Assembly (NCBI GenBank): GCA_019311105.1
Contig: JAFDDA010000013.1
Span: 1-49,548 of the forward strand
Direction of reading: 5' to 3'
Source: Deltaproteobacteria bacterium
Lineage (GTDB): Bacteria > Myxococcota_A > UBA9160 > JAFDDA01
DNA: 49,548 nt
Part shown: piece by piece, positions 40,555 to 48,392 of the stretch
Position numbering within the stretch: the first letter of the stretch is position 1
Layout of the letters: each line of letters opens with the position of its first letter
Program-made: the position numbers and the translations under genes
Notes under the pieces: generated by a model
Told to the model about the DNA's origin: nothing
Seen by the model: the letters and a program-made list of their open reading frames with translations, nothing else
Databases searched by the model: none

Positions 40555-41246
40555 CCGGTTCCCCCACTCCTCGCGACGCCGTTCAGGAAGATGTCGACCA
40601 CCGTGCGGCCGACCTTCTCGTAGTAGGCGCCATCTCGACGCTCCTCGCCCGACGAAGGTTCCGTCGGGTCGAGCGAGGCCGAATCCGGCTGGATGACGTT
40701 CAACACGACACCCGTGATGATGATTTCTAGCGCGCCGATGAAGGAATAGCAGGCGACATCGGGGTCGATGTCCATGCGAAGCTCGCCCTTCTCCTGCCCT
40801 TCGCGCAGGATCCGGGCCACGATCTGGAAGAGCCTTCCGACGGCGCGGATCTGGTCGGGCCGGGCGAAGCGCGACGAGCGCTGGATCTCGAGCACCAGGA
40901 CCTTGACCCACTCGGGCCGCACGTGGTGGCCACCGAGGATCACCGTCGCCACCTGGTCGAGCTTCGCTCGGGCCGAGGCGGGCTGGCTGGCGATGTGCTC
41001 GAGGGTGTCGAGGAAGGCCCCCCAACGCTCTTCGAAGATGGAGGAGAGGATCTCCTCCTTGTTCTTGAAGTAGTGATAGACGAGGCCGTAGGCGATGCCG
41101 GCCTCGCTGGCGATGTCCGCGATGCGGGAGCCGTGGTAGCCGTTGCGCGCAAAGACGTGAATCGCCGCTTCCAGGATCAGGGCGCGCTTGTCCCTTCGCG
41201 AGGGCGATTCGCTGGAGCGGTCCAAGGGGTCGGCAGGGGCAGGCAT
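40551..41246 (-). CDS. TetR-family transcriptional regulator
   Basis: 231 residues from ATG 41244-41246. The HTH lies at about 21-65: RALILEAAIHVFARNGYHGSRIADIASEAGIAYGLVYHYFKNKEEIL. The C-terminal ligand domain (GELRMDIDPDVACYSFIGALEIIITGVVL) resembles fatty-acid/acyl-CoA responsive TetRs such as FadR of Bacillus. As first gene of the operon it probably autoregulates tetR and the Gld-type transporter. It is divergent from a glycosyltransferase gene across 177 bp with an extended -10 promoter. Confidence 0.9.
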   Translation of the reverse strand: MPAPADPLDRSSESPSRRDKRALILEAAIHVFARNGYHGSRIADIASEAGIAYGLVYHYFKNKEEILSSIFEERWGAFLDTLEHIASQPASARAKLDQVATVILGGHHVRPEWVKVLVLEIQRSSRFARPDQIRAVGRLFQIVARILREGQEKGELRMDIDPDVACYSFIGALEIIITGVVLNVIQPDSASLDPTEPSSGEERRDGAYYEKVGRTVVDIFLNGVARSGGTG

Positions 41247-41294
41247 GGCTCGTGATCGGGCAAGTTCGATGACATGAGGGGGTGGAGCGCGCGC

Positions 41295-41303
41295 AGTATA
41301 GCA
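41295..41303 (-). promoter_or_regulatory. Extended -10 promoter of the tetR/gld-type operon
   Basis: TGC-TATACT on the minus strand (41295-41303), an extended -10 with no good -35. It is about 49 bp before the tetR ATG, within the divergent interval shared with the glycosyltransferase gene. Confidence 0.5.
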
Positions 41304-41423
41304 GCCGGGTGCTAGGATTCCGCGAGTCCGGGCCCCAGGGCGCAGCCGCCTTGGCCGTGGACCGCCCTGGACGGGTGCCCCCCTCGGAAGCACGGAACCT
41401 CCCCCCGGAATGAGGCCAAGAGC

Positions 41424-42527
41424 GTGCGCGTCGCACTCGTGATCGAGCGCTTCGAGCCCCATGGTGGGGGCGTGGAGGCCGTCGCCTGGAACCTCGCTGG
41501 CGCGCTGGCCGCGCAGGGGGCCGATGTCCACGTGGTGGCCCGCCGCGCGGCGCCCCACCCGACGGCAACCCTCCACCCCGTCCGCGTCCCCACGTTCTGG
41601 CAGCCGCTTCGGGTGTTGGCCTTCTCCCGCGCCGCGGCCGGCGCGGCGGCGGCAGCCGGCGTCGACGTGGTCCACAGCTTTTCGCGCACCCGCCGCCAGG
41701 ATGTGTTCCGCGCGGGGGGCGGCAGCCACGCGGACTACCTGGAGCGATCCCACGGCCCCGTCGGCCGCCAACTGCGACGCTTCTCGCCGCGCCACGCGGT
41801 GCTGCTCTCGATGGAACGCGCGGTGTTCGGCGACCCGAGCCAGACGATCCAATGCAACTCGGCCATGGTCCGGGACGAACTCGCGCGCCGGCACGGGCTG
41901 CCTGCGAGCCGCCTCGTGGTCATCCCGAACGGGGTCGACCTCGAGCGTTTCCACCCGGAGCGCCACCGCGACGCGCGCGCTGGCCTGCGCGGGGAACGAG
42001 CCGCCGGCGACGAGCCGGTCTGGCTGTTCGCCGGCTCCGGATTCCGCCGCAAGGGTCTCGAAGTCGCCCTACGAGCCCTCGCCCTCTCGGGTTCGGCGGG
42101 GCAACTCTGGGTTGCGGGTCGCGACGACGTGGCGCCCTGGCAGCGGCGGGCCGTGGACCTGGGCGTCGCCGAGCGAGTCCATTTCCTCGGTGTCCGCAAC
42201 GACCTCGAGTGCGTCTACGCCGCGGCCGACGCCCTCCTCCTGCCAACGCGCTACGACGCCTTCGCGAACGTCTGTCTCGAAGCCCTGGCAAGCGGGCTCC
42301 CCGTGGTGACGAGCGCTGCGAACGGCGCCGCCGACACGGTGGCCGACGCCGGCTTCGTGGTGGAAGACGCCGAGGACGCGCCGGGCTTCGCCAAGGCCCT
42401 CGGTCGCCTGCTCGAGCCGGCCACGCGCAGCGCCGCCGCGGCCCGGGCACGCCCGATCGCCGAACGTCACGGCTGGGACGACTGCGCGAAGGCCCTGCTC
42501 GCGCTCTACGCGGGCCTCTCGTCATGA
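41424..42527 (+). CDS. GT4-family glycosyltransferase (WaaG-like)
   Basis: 367 residues from GTG 41424. GT-B fold: N-terminal LVIERFEPHGGGVEAVAWNLAGALAAQG, the middle RLVVIPNGVDLERFHP, and C-terminal LFAGSGFRRKGLEVALRAL. PTRYDAFANVCLEALASGLPVV carries the donor-binding EX7E-type region. The closest recognised relatives are LPS core transferases (WaaG/RfaG-like) that use UDP-sugars. Its stop overlaps the start of a two-domain WaaP-like kinase gene, which fits LPS core assembly. Confidence 0.9.
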   Translation: MRVALVIERFEPHGGGVEAVAWNLAGALAAQGADVHVVARRAAPHPTATLHPVRVPTFWQPLRVLAFSRAAAGAAAAAGVDVVHSFSRTRRQDVFRAGGGSHADYLERSHGPVGRQLRRFSPRHAVLLSMERAVFGDPSQTIQCNSAMVRDELARRHGLPASRLVVIPNGVDLERFHPERHRDARAGLRGERAAGDEPVWLFAGSGFRRKGLEVALRALALSGSAGQLWVAGRDDVAPWQRRAVDLGVAERVHFLGVRNDLECVYAAADALLLPTRYDAFANVCLEALASGLPVVTSAANGAADTVADAGFVVEDAEDAPGFAKALGRLLEPATRSAAAARARPIAERHGWDDCAKALLALYAGLSS

Positions 42528-44074
42528 GTGACATCCGCTGGCGGGCCGGCGACCCCCTCGTGCGTTCCGTCGTTGAAGACTGGTGGGTCGACCCCGAGCG
42601 ACCGGACCACCGGGCCGTGGTCCTGCGCGACAACCCACGCCGCCGGCTCGTGCGGATCGACTCCGAGGCCGCAGGCTCCCTGTTGGTGAAGCACTACCGG
42701 CTCGGTTCGGGCCGCCATGCAGGCCGCGAACGTTGGAAGGCACTCTTCGGGCAATCCCCCGCCGACCGGGAGTTCCGCACCCTTGCGCGCCTTCGGGAAG
42801 CCGGCCTCCCGGTCCCGCCGCCTCTCGCCCGCGGCGCACTCGTGGGCGGCGACCGCTTGATCGTCACGCGCTGGGTCGAGGGCGAGACTCTCGGCGAGGC
42901 CATCGCAGCGCCGCCGAAGCCCCGGCGACAAGGCCTCGTGGCACTCGGTTCCATCCTGGCGGGACTGCACGAGCGCGGTTGGCTGCATGGCGACCTCCAT
43001 GGAGGCAACGTCCTCATCACCGAACGCGGGCCCGTGCTTCTCGACTTGCAGCACGCGCGACGCAGCCGACGGCGCCGCGCCCGGGCGCGCGACCTCGCGC
43101 GGCTCGAACACTCGCTGTGGGCCGCCGACATTCCGCTTTCGGATCGCCTCCGCGCGCGTGCCGCGGCGCTCCGAGTGACCCGCCCTTTCGATGCACGAGC
43201 CCGACGGGAGCTCGCGCGAGTCGGGCGCGCCACCGTCGCGCGCTTCCACGAACACGCCGAGAGTCGGCACCGGCGCTCGCTCCGCCCGGGGCGCCGCTTT
43301 GGCCGGCTCGAACTCGAACGCCACCGCGGGCTCCGATTGCGCGAGATCGAAGAGGCCGAGGTCGCTGAGGCCTGGGCGGCGCACCGGCAGGCCCTCGCGC
43401 GGGATGACGCCCGGGTTCTCAAGAACGACGGCCGATCCCGGATCACCCGCGTCGAGATCGGCGCCCATCGCCTGGTGGTCAAGGAGGTGTTGCCGCGGGG
43501 CCCATGGCGGCGGCTGGCGGACGCCTTCCGCAGCAGCCCGGGCCGGCGCGCCTGGGTCGGGGGGCACGGCCTCGCCGCCCGTTTCCTCGGGGTTGCCACC
43601 CCGGTTGCCTACCTCGAGCGGCGGAGCCTCGGCCTGCCCTCGGGCTCGGTGGTGTTCCTCGAGGATCTCCAGCCCGCCGAGCCCGCCGACACGATCGAGG
43701 GTGACGCGTCCCGGCTCGGCCGAACGGTCGAAACCCTCGGTGCCCTCGCCGCCACACTCCATCGGCGCGGCGTCGACCATGGCGACCTGAAGGCGAGCCA
43801 CGTCTATCTCGAGCCGGGCCGGGACGTGCCACCGAAGCTGTTGGATCTGGAGGGCGTCCGCTTCGCGCGCCGCATCTCGGCGCGGCGCCGGCTCCGTGCC
43901 TTGGCGCAGCTGAACGCCTCCCTTCCCGACCGGTTCTCCGACCGGGCGCGGCTCGACGCATTCGCGTGCTACACGCGCGGGCTACCGCTCGGAGCCAAAG
44001 GTCTGAAGAAGGTCGTGGCGCTGAGTCGGGCGCGCCGACATCGCTGGACCGGCAAGGACTGCCCGGTCCGGTAG
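42524..44074 (+). CDS. Protein with two WaaP/Kdo-kinase-like domains
   Basis: 516 residues. Domain 1 (about 40-200): Lys56 in LLVKHYRL, the helix-C Glu83 in DREFRTL, catalytic HGDLHGGN with Asp157, and metal-binding Asp174 in LLDLQHA. Domain 2 (about 300-450): Lys320 in LVVKEVLPRGP, HGDLKASH with Asp421, and Asp441 in LLDLEGVRF. Both keep the residues needed for phosphotransfer. Both look like LPS core heptose/Kdo kinases (WaaP/InaA family). The middle 100 residues are Arg-rich. It overlaps the glycosyltransferase gene (ATGA). It may phosphorylate two core positions, or one domain may be regulatory. Confidence 0.85.
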   Translation: MSDIRWRAGDPLVRSVVEDWWVDPERPDHRAVVLRDNPRRRLVRIDSEAAGSLLVKHYRLGSGRHAGRERWKALFGQSPADREFRTLARLREAGLPVPPPLARGALVGGDRLIVTRWVEGETLGEAIAAPPKPRRQGLVALGSILAGLHERGWLHGDLHGGNVLITERGPVLLDLQHARRSRRRRARARDLARLEHSLWAADIPLSDRLRARAAALRVTRPFDARARRELARVGRATVARFHEHAESRHRRSLRPGRRFGRLELERHRGLRLREIEEAEVAEAWAAHRQALARDDARVLKNDGRSRITRVEIGAHRLVVKEVLPRGPWRRLADAFRSSPGRRAWVGGHGLAARFLGVATPVAYLERRSLGLPSGSVVFLEDLQPAEPADTIEGDASRLGRTVETLGALAATLHRRGVDHGDLKASHVYLEPGRDVPPKLLDLEGVRFARRISARRRLRALAQLNASLPDRFSDRARLDAFACYTRGLPLGAKGLKKVVALSRARRHRWTGKDCPVR

Positions 44075-44081
44075 GCCCGCG

Positions 44082-44387
44082 CTAGCGCGCCAGGCCCAGC
44101 CACTGGTAGTAGGCGGAAGAGTTGCGGATACGGCCTCCGCGGCCGAGGTCCACCGTCACCGATTCACCATCGGAGACGCTGGCCAGCACCTCGCGGAACG
44201 CATCGATCTTGCGCGCCGGGTCTTCCGGGTTGAGGCCGTGGAAAACGATCTCGACGCGCTTGCTCACGTCGAGGACGTTCAGCACCAGGGTGCACAGGGT
44301 AAAGAGCTTGCCGATCTCCTCGCCCGCCTCGACGGCGAACTTCGGCACATCGACCTTGCTGAGCTCGAAACCGTACTCGAGGCGCAT
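44082..44387 (-). CDS. Small protein of unknown function
   Basis: 101 residues, no recognisable family. MRLEYGFELSKVDVPKFAVEAGEEIGKLFTLCTLVLNVLDV, a strand VEIVFHG, helix KIDAFREVLASV and strand ESVTVDLGRGG suggest a small alpha/beta cytosolic protein. No signal peptide. It is convergent with the kinase gene (8 bp apart) and has a 99-bp upstream gap. Coding character (GC3, absence of stop codons) supports a real gene. Confidence 0.5.
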   Translation of the reverse strand: MRLEYGFELSKVDVPKFAVEAGEEIGKLFTLCTLVLNVLDVSKRVEIVFHGLNPEDPARKIDAFREVLASVSDGESVTVDLGRGGRIRNSSAYYQWLGLAR

Positions 44388-44486
44388 CCGTCTCCCTTTC
44401 GAGGTGTGTCACCGGCGTCGAAGCCCGGGGCACCGTGCGGCCGGCGAGCTTGGCCCGCGGGTGTGGCCGTGTCAACCAAGCGGCGG

Positions 44487-45314
44487 CTAGCCGTTATCGC
44501 GCTCGGCGAGCACCTTGACCTGGGCGACGAGTTCGTCCCGGGTCATGACGCCCTTCTCGACCAGGACCTGCGTCAGGGCCTGGAGGATCCGGCGCGTCGG
44601 CACCTCGCCGGCCAGCCGAGTCGGCGCGGGCGGCTCGCTCTCGGATTCACTCTGAAGCGGAGCCGCTGCGTCATCGGAGTCATTCTGAAGCAGCCCCGCT
44701 GCGTCGATCCCGATCTGGAACGACTCCTCGGGGTTTCGCGTCGCCGGCTCCCGAGCGGCGGCTTCTGCCCCAGCGTCGAGAACCTCGTCCCCGTGGCGCA
44801 GGCAGTCCGGGCCGACCACTCCCTTGGCAGGGTCCAGGTCATCGCTTCCGTCCGCGCCCTCGGCGCTGAGGTCGTAGAAGCGTCGCAGCCCGCTGTCGAG
44901 GTCGCGAAAGGCGATCAGGACGGGGCAGATCTGGTAGCCGGTGCGGAGCTGGAGCGCGTCGAGGGTGTCGAGGTTCGCCGGCTCCTCCATCCCGAGGTAG
45001 AGATAGCGGGCCGCGCCCTCGTCCTCGATGAACAGCGGCAAGCAGCGGTACTTCTCCGCCACGTCGCTCGGCAGCAGCGCGAGCACCTCGACGTCGACAT
45101 CGCGGCCCTGGATCTCGGCCACCGGGTAGCCCATCAGGCGCGACAGGTGCCGCATGAGCGGCTCCTCCTCGACGAAGCCGAGCTTCACCAAGGTCTTGCC
45201 GAGCCGATTCCCCCAGCGCTTCTGGTCCGCCAAGGCGGAGCGCAGCTGCAGGTCGTCGATCAGGCCGGCTTCGACCAGGATCTCGCCGAGTTTCTTGCGT
45301 TGGGGCCGGGGCAT
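44487..45314 (-). CDS. Stand-alone MshEN (GspE/PilB N-terminal) protein
   Basis: 275 residues from ATG 45312-45314. KLGEILVEAGLIDDLQLRSALADQ and RLGKTLVKLGFVEEEPLMRHLSRLMGYP are two consecutive motifs of the MshEN type (RLGxxLVxxGxI, LxxALxxQ), known to bind cyclic di-GMP in MshE and related ATPases. The second half of the domain (DVDVEVLALLPSDVAEKYRCLPLFIED) also fits. No ATPase domain follows; an acidic linker (about 150-235) and a short C-terminal helical segment (ILQALTQVLVEKGVMTRDELVAQVKVL) complete it. A c-di-GMP sensor or adaptor for a type II/IV pilus machine is possible. Confidence 0.78.
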   Translation of the reverse strand: MPRPQRKKLGEILVEAGLIDDLQLRSALADQKRWGNRLGKTLVKLGFVEEEPLMRHLSRLMGYPVAEIQGRDVDVEVLALLPSDVAEKYRCLPLFIEDEGAARYLYLGMEEPANLDTLDALQLRTGYQICPVLIAFRDLDSGLRRFYDLSAEGADGSDDLDPAKGVVGPDCLRHGDEVLDAGAEAAAREPATRNPEESFQIGIDAAGLLQNDSDDAAAPLQSESESEPPAPTRLAGEVPTRRILQALTQVLVEKGVMTRDELVAQVKVLAERDNG

Positions 45315-45348
45315 CGCCCTCCGGCATCGGCAGGAAGGGCCCCGAGCC

Positions 45349-46341
45349 TTACCGGGAGCCGGCCTTTTCCGCGCCTTCGCGCAGGAAGCAGCGGGAGCCG
45401 CCGTCGGCCACGTCGTAGAAGCCCGGCTCATCCTGGCTACAGCGGTCGAAAACCTCATTGCAGCGGGTGTGGAAGCGACAGCCCGGCGGCGGCGCAGAGG
45501 GAGAGGGGACATCCCCACGCACCCGGGGCGGGGCCCGCCGGACACTCGGGTCGACCGAGGGCACGGCCGAGAGCAGGCCCTCGGTGTAGGGGTGCGCAGG
45601 TGCGTCGAAGACCCGCTCGGTCTCGCCCTCCTCCACGATCTGGCCCAGGTACATCACCGCCACGCGGTCGGCGAGGTAGCGCACCACCGACAGGTCGTGG
45701 GTGATGAAGAGGTACGACAGCCCGCGCTCCTCTTGGATCTCCGAGAGCAGGTTCAGGATCTGCGCCTGGATCGAGACGTCGAGAGCCGACACCGACTCGT
45801 CGCAGACCAGCAGCTGGGGCTCGACGGCCAGGGCTCGAGCGATGCAGATGCGTTGGCGTTGGCCGCCCGAGAACTCGTGCGGGTATCGGAACATGGCGTC
45901 GGCATCGAGCTGCACGCGCGTCAGCAACGAGGCCACGCGCTCGGTGCGGTCTGCCTCGTTCTCGCCGATCCCGAAGGACTGCATGCCTTCGGCCACTACG
46001 TCGCGGATACGCATGCGCGGGTCGAGGCTCGCCATCGGGTCCTGGAAGACGATCTGGAGGCGGCGACGTCGCTCGCGCATCTCCTCGGGCGAGAGCGCGA
46101 GCAGGTCTTCGCCGTCGAACCAGACCTTCCCGGCCTGGGCCTGCACGAGGCCGAGCAGCGACAGGCCGACGGTGGTCTTGCCGCAGCCCGATTCACCCAC
46201 GAGGGCCAGGGTGCCGCCGGCGGGCACCGAGAACGAGACGTCGTCGACGGCGCGGACGTGACCCACGGTGCGCTGCATGAGCCCGCGACGGATCGGGAAC
46301 CACGTGCGCAGGCCTTCGACGCGCAGGATCGGGTCGCTCAC
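45349..46341 (-). CDS. Peptide ABC transporter ATP-binding protein (DppF/OppF type)
   Basis: 330 residues from GTG 46339-46341, overlapping the upstream ATPase stop (GTGA). Walker A GESGCGKTTVGLSLLGL, signature FSGGQRQRICIARAL, Walker B LLVCDESVSALDVSIQ and H-loop ITHDLSVV are intact. The C-terminal oligopeptide extension CRFHTRC-x-C (PPGCRFHTRCNEVFDRCSQDEPGF) is present. The N-terminal LRTWFPIRRGLMQRTVGHVRAVDDVSF is the DppF/OppF hallmark. It is the last gene of the transporter. Confidence 0.93.
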   Translation of the reverse strand: MSDPILRVEGLRTWFPIRRGLMQRTVGHVRAVDDVSFSVPAGGTLALVGESGCGKTTVGLSLLGLVQAQAGKVWFDGEDLLALSPEEMRERRRRLQIVFQDPMASLDPRMRIRDVVAEGMQSFGIGENEADRTERVASLLTRVQLDADAMFRYPHEFSGGQRQRICIARALAVEPQLLVCDESVSALDVSIQAQILNLLSEIQEERGLSYLFITHDLSVVRYLADRVAVMYLGQIVEEGETERVFDAPAHPYTEGLLSAVPSVDPSVRRAPPRVRGDVPSPSAPPPGCRFHTRCNEVFDRCSQDEPGFYDVADGGSRCFLREGAEKAGSR

Positions 46342-47318
46342 GGCGCCTCCTCCCCCGCCACAACGTGACAGCGCGCGCTGTGTCCTTCGCCAAGGCGCGT
46401 TTCGGCCGGGAGATCGCTCGCACAATGATCGAGTGCGCGGTCGCAGCGCCCGGCGAAGCGGCAACCGGGCGGCCACTCGTCCGGCGGCGGGACGGCGCCC
46501 GGGATCTCGGCCAGGGGCTCTCCACGTCGCGCCAGGGCCGGCATCGAGCGCAGCAGGCCCTGGGTGTAGGGGTGCCGGGCGGCGCCGAGGATCGTCTCGC
46601 GACTCCCCTCCTCCACCAGGCGCGCGGCGTACATCACGGCCACGCGGTCGGCCAGCTCGTTCACGATGCCGAGGTCGTGGGTAATCAACAGGATCGACAT
46701 GCCGGTCTCGCGCTGCAGCTCGCGCAGCAGCTCGAGGATCTGCGCCTGGATCGTGACGTCGAGGGCGGTCGTCGGCTCGTCCGCGATCAGCAGCTTCGGC
46801 TGGCTCGACAACGCCATGGCGATCATCACGCGTTGCTTCATGCCGCCGGAAAGCAGATGCGGGTAGGCGTCGAAGCGCGCATCCGGGTCGGGGATGCCCA
46901 CGCGATCGAAGAGTTCGACGGTCCGGCGGCGCGCCTCGCCGGAACTCACGCGCTCGTGGAGCTGGATCGCCTCGACCACCTGGGCCCCCACCGTGAGAAC
47001 GGGGTTCAGGCTCGTCATCGGCTCCTGGAAGATCATCGCCACGTCGCTGCCGCGAACCTCGCGCATCTCGGGCACAGGCAACGAGAGGATGTCCTTGCCA
47101 CAGAGTTCGATGCCACCCGCCGAGATCCGCCCGGGTCGGGGCACGAGCCGCATCAGCGAGAACGCGGTCATGGACTTGCCGCAGCCCGATTCGCCGACCA
47201 GCGCCAGCACTTCGCCGCGATCGATCTCGAAGCTGACGTCGTCCACCACCGCGAGCGGGCCGCCCGGGTTCGGGAAGCTCGTGGTGAGCGATTCGACCGT
47301 GAGCACGCGCTCGCTCAT
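46338..47318 (-). CDS. Peptide ABC transporter ATP-binding protein (DppD/OppD type)
   Basis: 326 residues from ATG 47316-47318. Walker [36 protein letters not shown], signature [15 protein letters not shown], Walker [14 protein letters not shown] and ITHDLGIV are present. The C-terminal [14 protein letters not shown] motif is the oligopeptide-transport extension. The ATG overlaps the stop of intact dppC (ATGA), which shows that dppC was originally fused in frame to this point. Confidence 0.93.
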   Translation of the reverse strand: MSERVLTVESLTTSFPNPGGPLAVVDDVSFEIDRGEVLALVGESGCGKSMTAFSLMRLVPRPGRISAGGIELCGKDILSLPVPEMREVRGSDVAMIFQEPMTSLNPVLTVGAQVVEAIQLHERVSSGEARRRTVELFDRVGIPDPDARFDAYPHLLSGGMKQRVMIAMALSSQPKLLIADEPTTALDVTIQAQILELLRELQRETGMSILLITHDLGIVNELADRVAVMYAARLVEEGSRETILGAARHPYTQGLLRSMPALARRGEPLAEIPGAVPPPDEWPPGCRFAGRCDRALDHCASDLPAETRLGEGHSARCHVVAGEEAP

Positions 47319-47470
47319 CCCGTCTCCTGGGTGCGGGGGTCGAGCACGTCGCGCACGGCATCGCCCACGCGATTGACGGCGAGGATGAGGGCGAACAGGG
47401 CCCCCGAAGCCGAGAGCAGGCTCCAGGTGATGGGCGGGTCGCGCGAGAGTTCGTCGCGGGCCTGGTCGAT
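47315..47470 (-). pseudogene. 3' end of dppC, out of frame because of a 50-bp duplication
   Basis: In the frame following the upstream copy of the duplication, the sequence encodes IDQARDELSRDPPITWSLL and LFALILAVNRVGDAVRDVLDP, ending at TGA 47315-47317. This is the expected C-terminal tail of a DppC permease, including the last membrane helix. It is no longer in frame with the rest of dppC. Deleting one 50-bp copy restores a single 339-codon gene (48384 to 47315: 1070 minus 50 bp equals 1020, which is 340 codons). Confidence 0.75.
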
Positions 47471-48384
47471 CATCTGCCCCCAGGAGCCATCGATCCCGAT
47501 GCCGAGCCAGGAGAGGACGGCATCTGCCCCCAGGAGCCATCGATCCCGATGCCGAGCCAGGAGAGGACGGCTTCCGACAGCACCAGGCCTGAGAAGAGCA
47601 ACACCGCGGTGATGATCACGAGGTGCATGAGGTTGGGCAGGATGTGCCGGAACAGGATGCGCGCCTCCGAGACACCGAGGGCCCGGGCCGCGCGAACGTA
47701 GTCGAGCTCACGAAGCTTCAACGTCTCGCCCCGGGCGAGGCGCGAGAGTCCGACCCAGCCGGTCACGCCGAGTGCCACGCAGACTTGGACCGGCCCGCGG
47801 CCGAGCACGGCGATCAGTGCGATCAGGAGGAGCAGCGACGGCATCGCCGCGAGAGTCGAGATCAGGAAGAAGACGAGGTCGTCCCAGCGCCCGCCTCGGA
47901 AGCCGGCCGAAACGCCGAACAACAACGCGAGCGGGATCACGATCAGCGTAGTGAGCCCACCGACGAGCAGCGCCACACGCGCGCCCTTCAGCGTCAGGTG
48001 CAGCACGTCGCGTCCGATGATGTCGGTGCCGAGAAGATGGCGACGCGGGTGCGCCAGGGCCTGGCCGCCGTAGAACTCGGCACGGGCGAGCGGCGCGGAG
48101 TAGCTGCGCTCGTTCCAATCCACGGGGAAGGCCCGATCGATGAGCGTCCGCGGCTTCTGCACGCCGAAGGTGTCCCCCTCGGGTGCCGGGCCCACCCAGG
48201 AGACGGCGTCGAGCAGGGCCACCACCACGAAGATCAGCACCACCCCCAGCGACGCCGGGCGACGCTGGGCCACGGCGGCGCCCGCTTCGCGCCACAACCG
48301 GCTCTGGTAGGCCCGGCGCAGCACGAATGCGCCCGCAGCGAGCAACACCGCGACCACGCAGTTCGAGAGGACGTATCCCTCCAC
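47470..48384 (-). CDS. Peptide ABC transporter permease (DppC type), frameshifted at 3' end
   Basis: From GTG 48382-48384. The N-terminus has a membrane segment (VVAVLLAAGAFVLRR) and a second one near PASLGVVLIFVVVALLDAV. HLLGTDIIGRDVLHLTLKGARVALLVGG starts the DppC permease core, and the EAA loop is RAARALGVSEARILFRHILPN. LSEAVLSWLGIGIDGSWGQM precedes the break. The frame then reads PSSPGSASGSMAPGGR and stops at 47470, because of the 50-bp tandem duplication. The N-terminal ~150 residues before the core are longer than in E. coli DppC. The stop of dppB is 8 bp upstream. Confidence 0.85.
   Translation of the reverse strand: MEGYVLSNCVVAVLLAAGAFVLRRAYQSRLWREAGAAVAQRRPASLGVVLIFVVVALLDAVSWVGPAPEGDTFGVQKPRTLIDRAFPVDWNERSYSAPLARAEFYGGQALAHPRRHLLGTDIIGRDVLHLTLKGARVALLVGGLTTLIVIPLALLFGVSAGFRGGRWDDLVFFLISTLAAMPSLLLLIALIAVLGRGPVQVCVALGVTGWVGLSRLARGETLKLRELDYVRAARALGVSEARILFRHILPNLMHLVIITAVLLFSGLVLSEAVLSWLGIGIDGSWGQMPSSPGSASGSMAPGGR
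47471..47570. repeat. Exact 50-bp tandem duplication inside dppC
   Basis: Bases 47471-47520 and 47521-47570 are identical over 50 bp. 50 is not a multiple of three, so the permease is frameshifted. No flanking short repeat larger than a few bases is obvious. Exact identity points to a recent event or an assembly/sequencing artefact. Confidence 0.97.
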
Positions 48385-48392
48385 GCCGCCGC

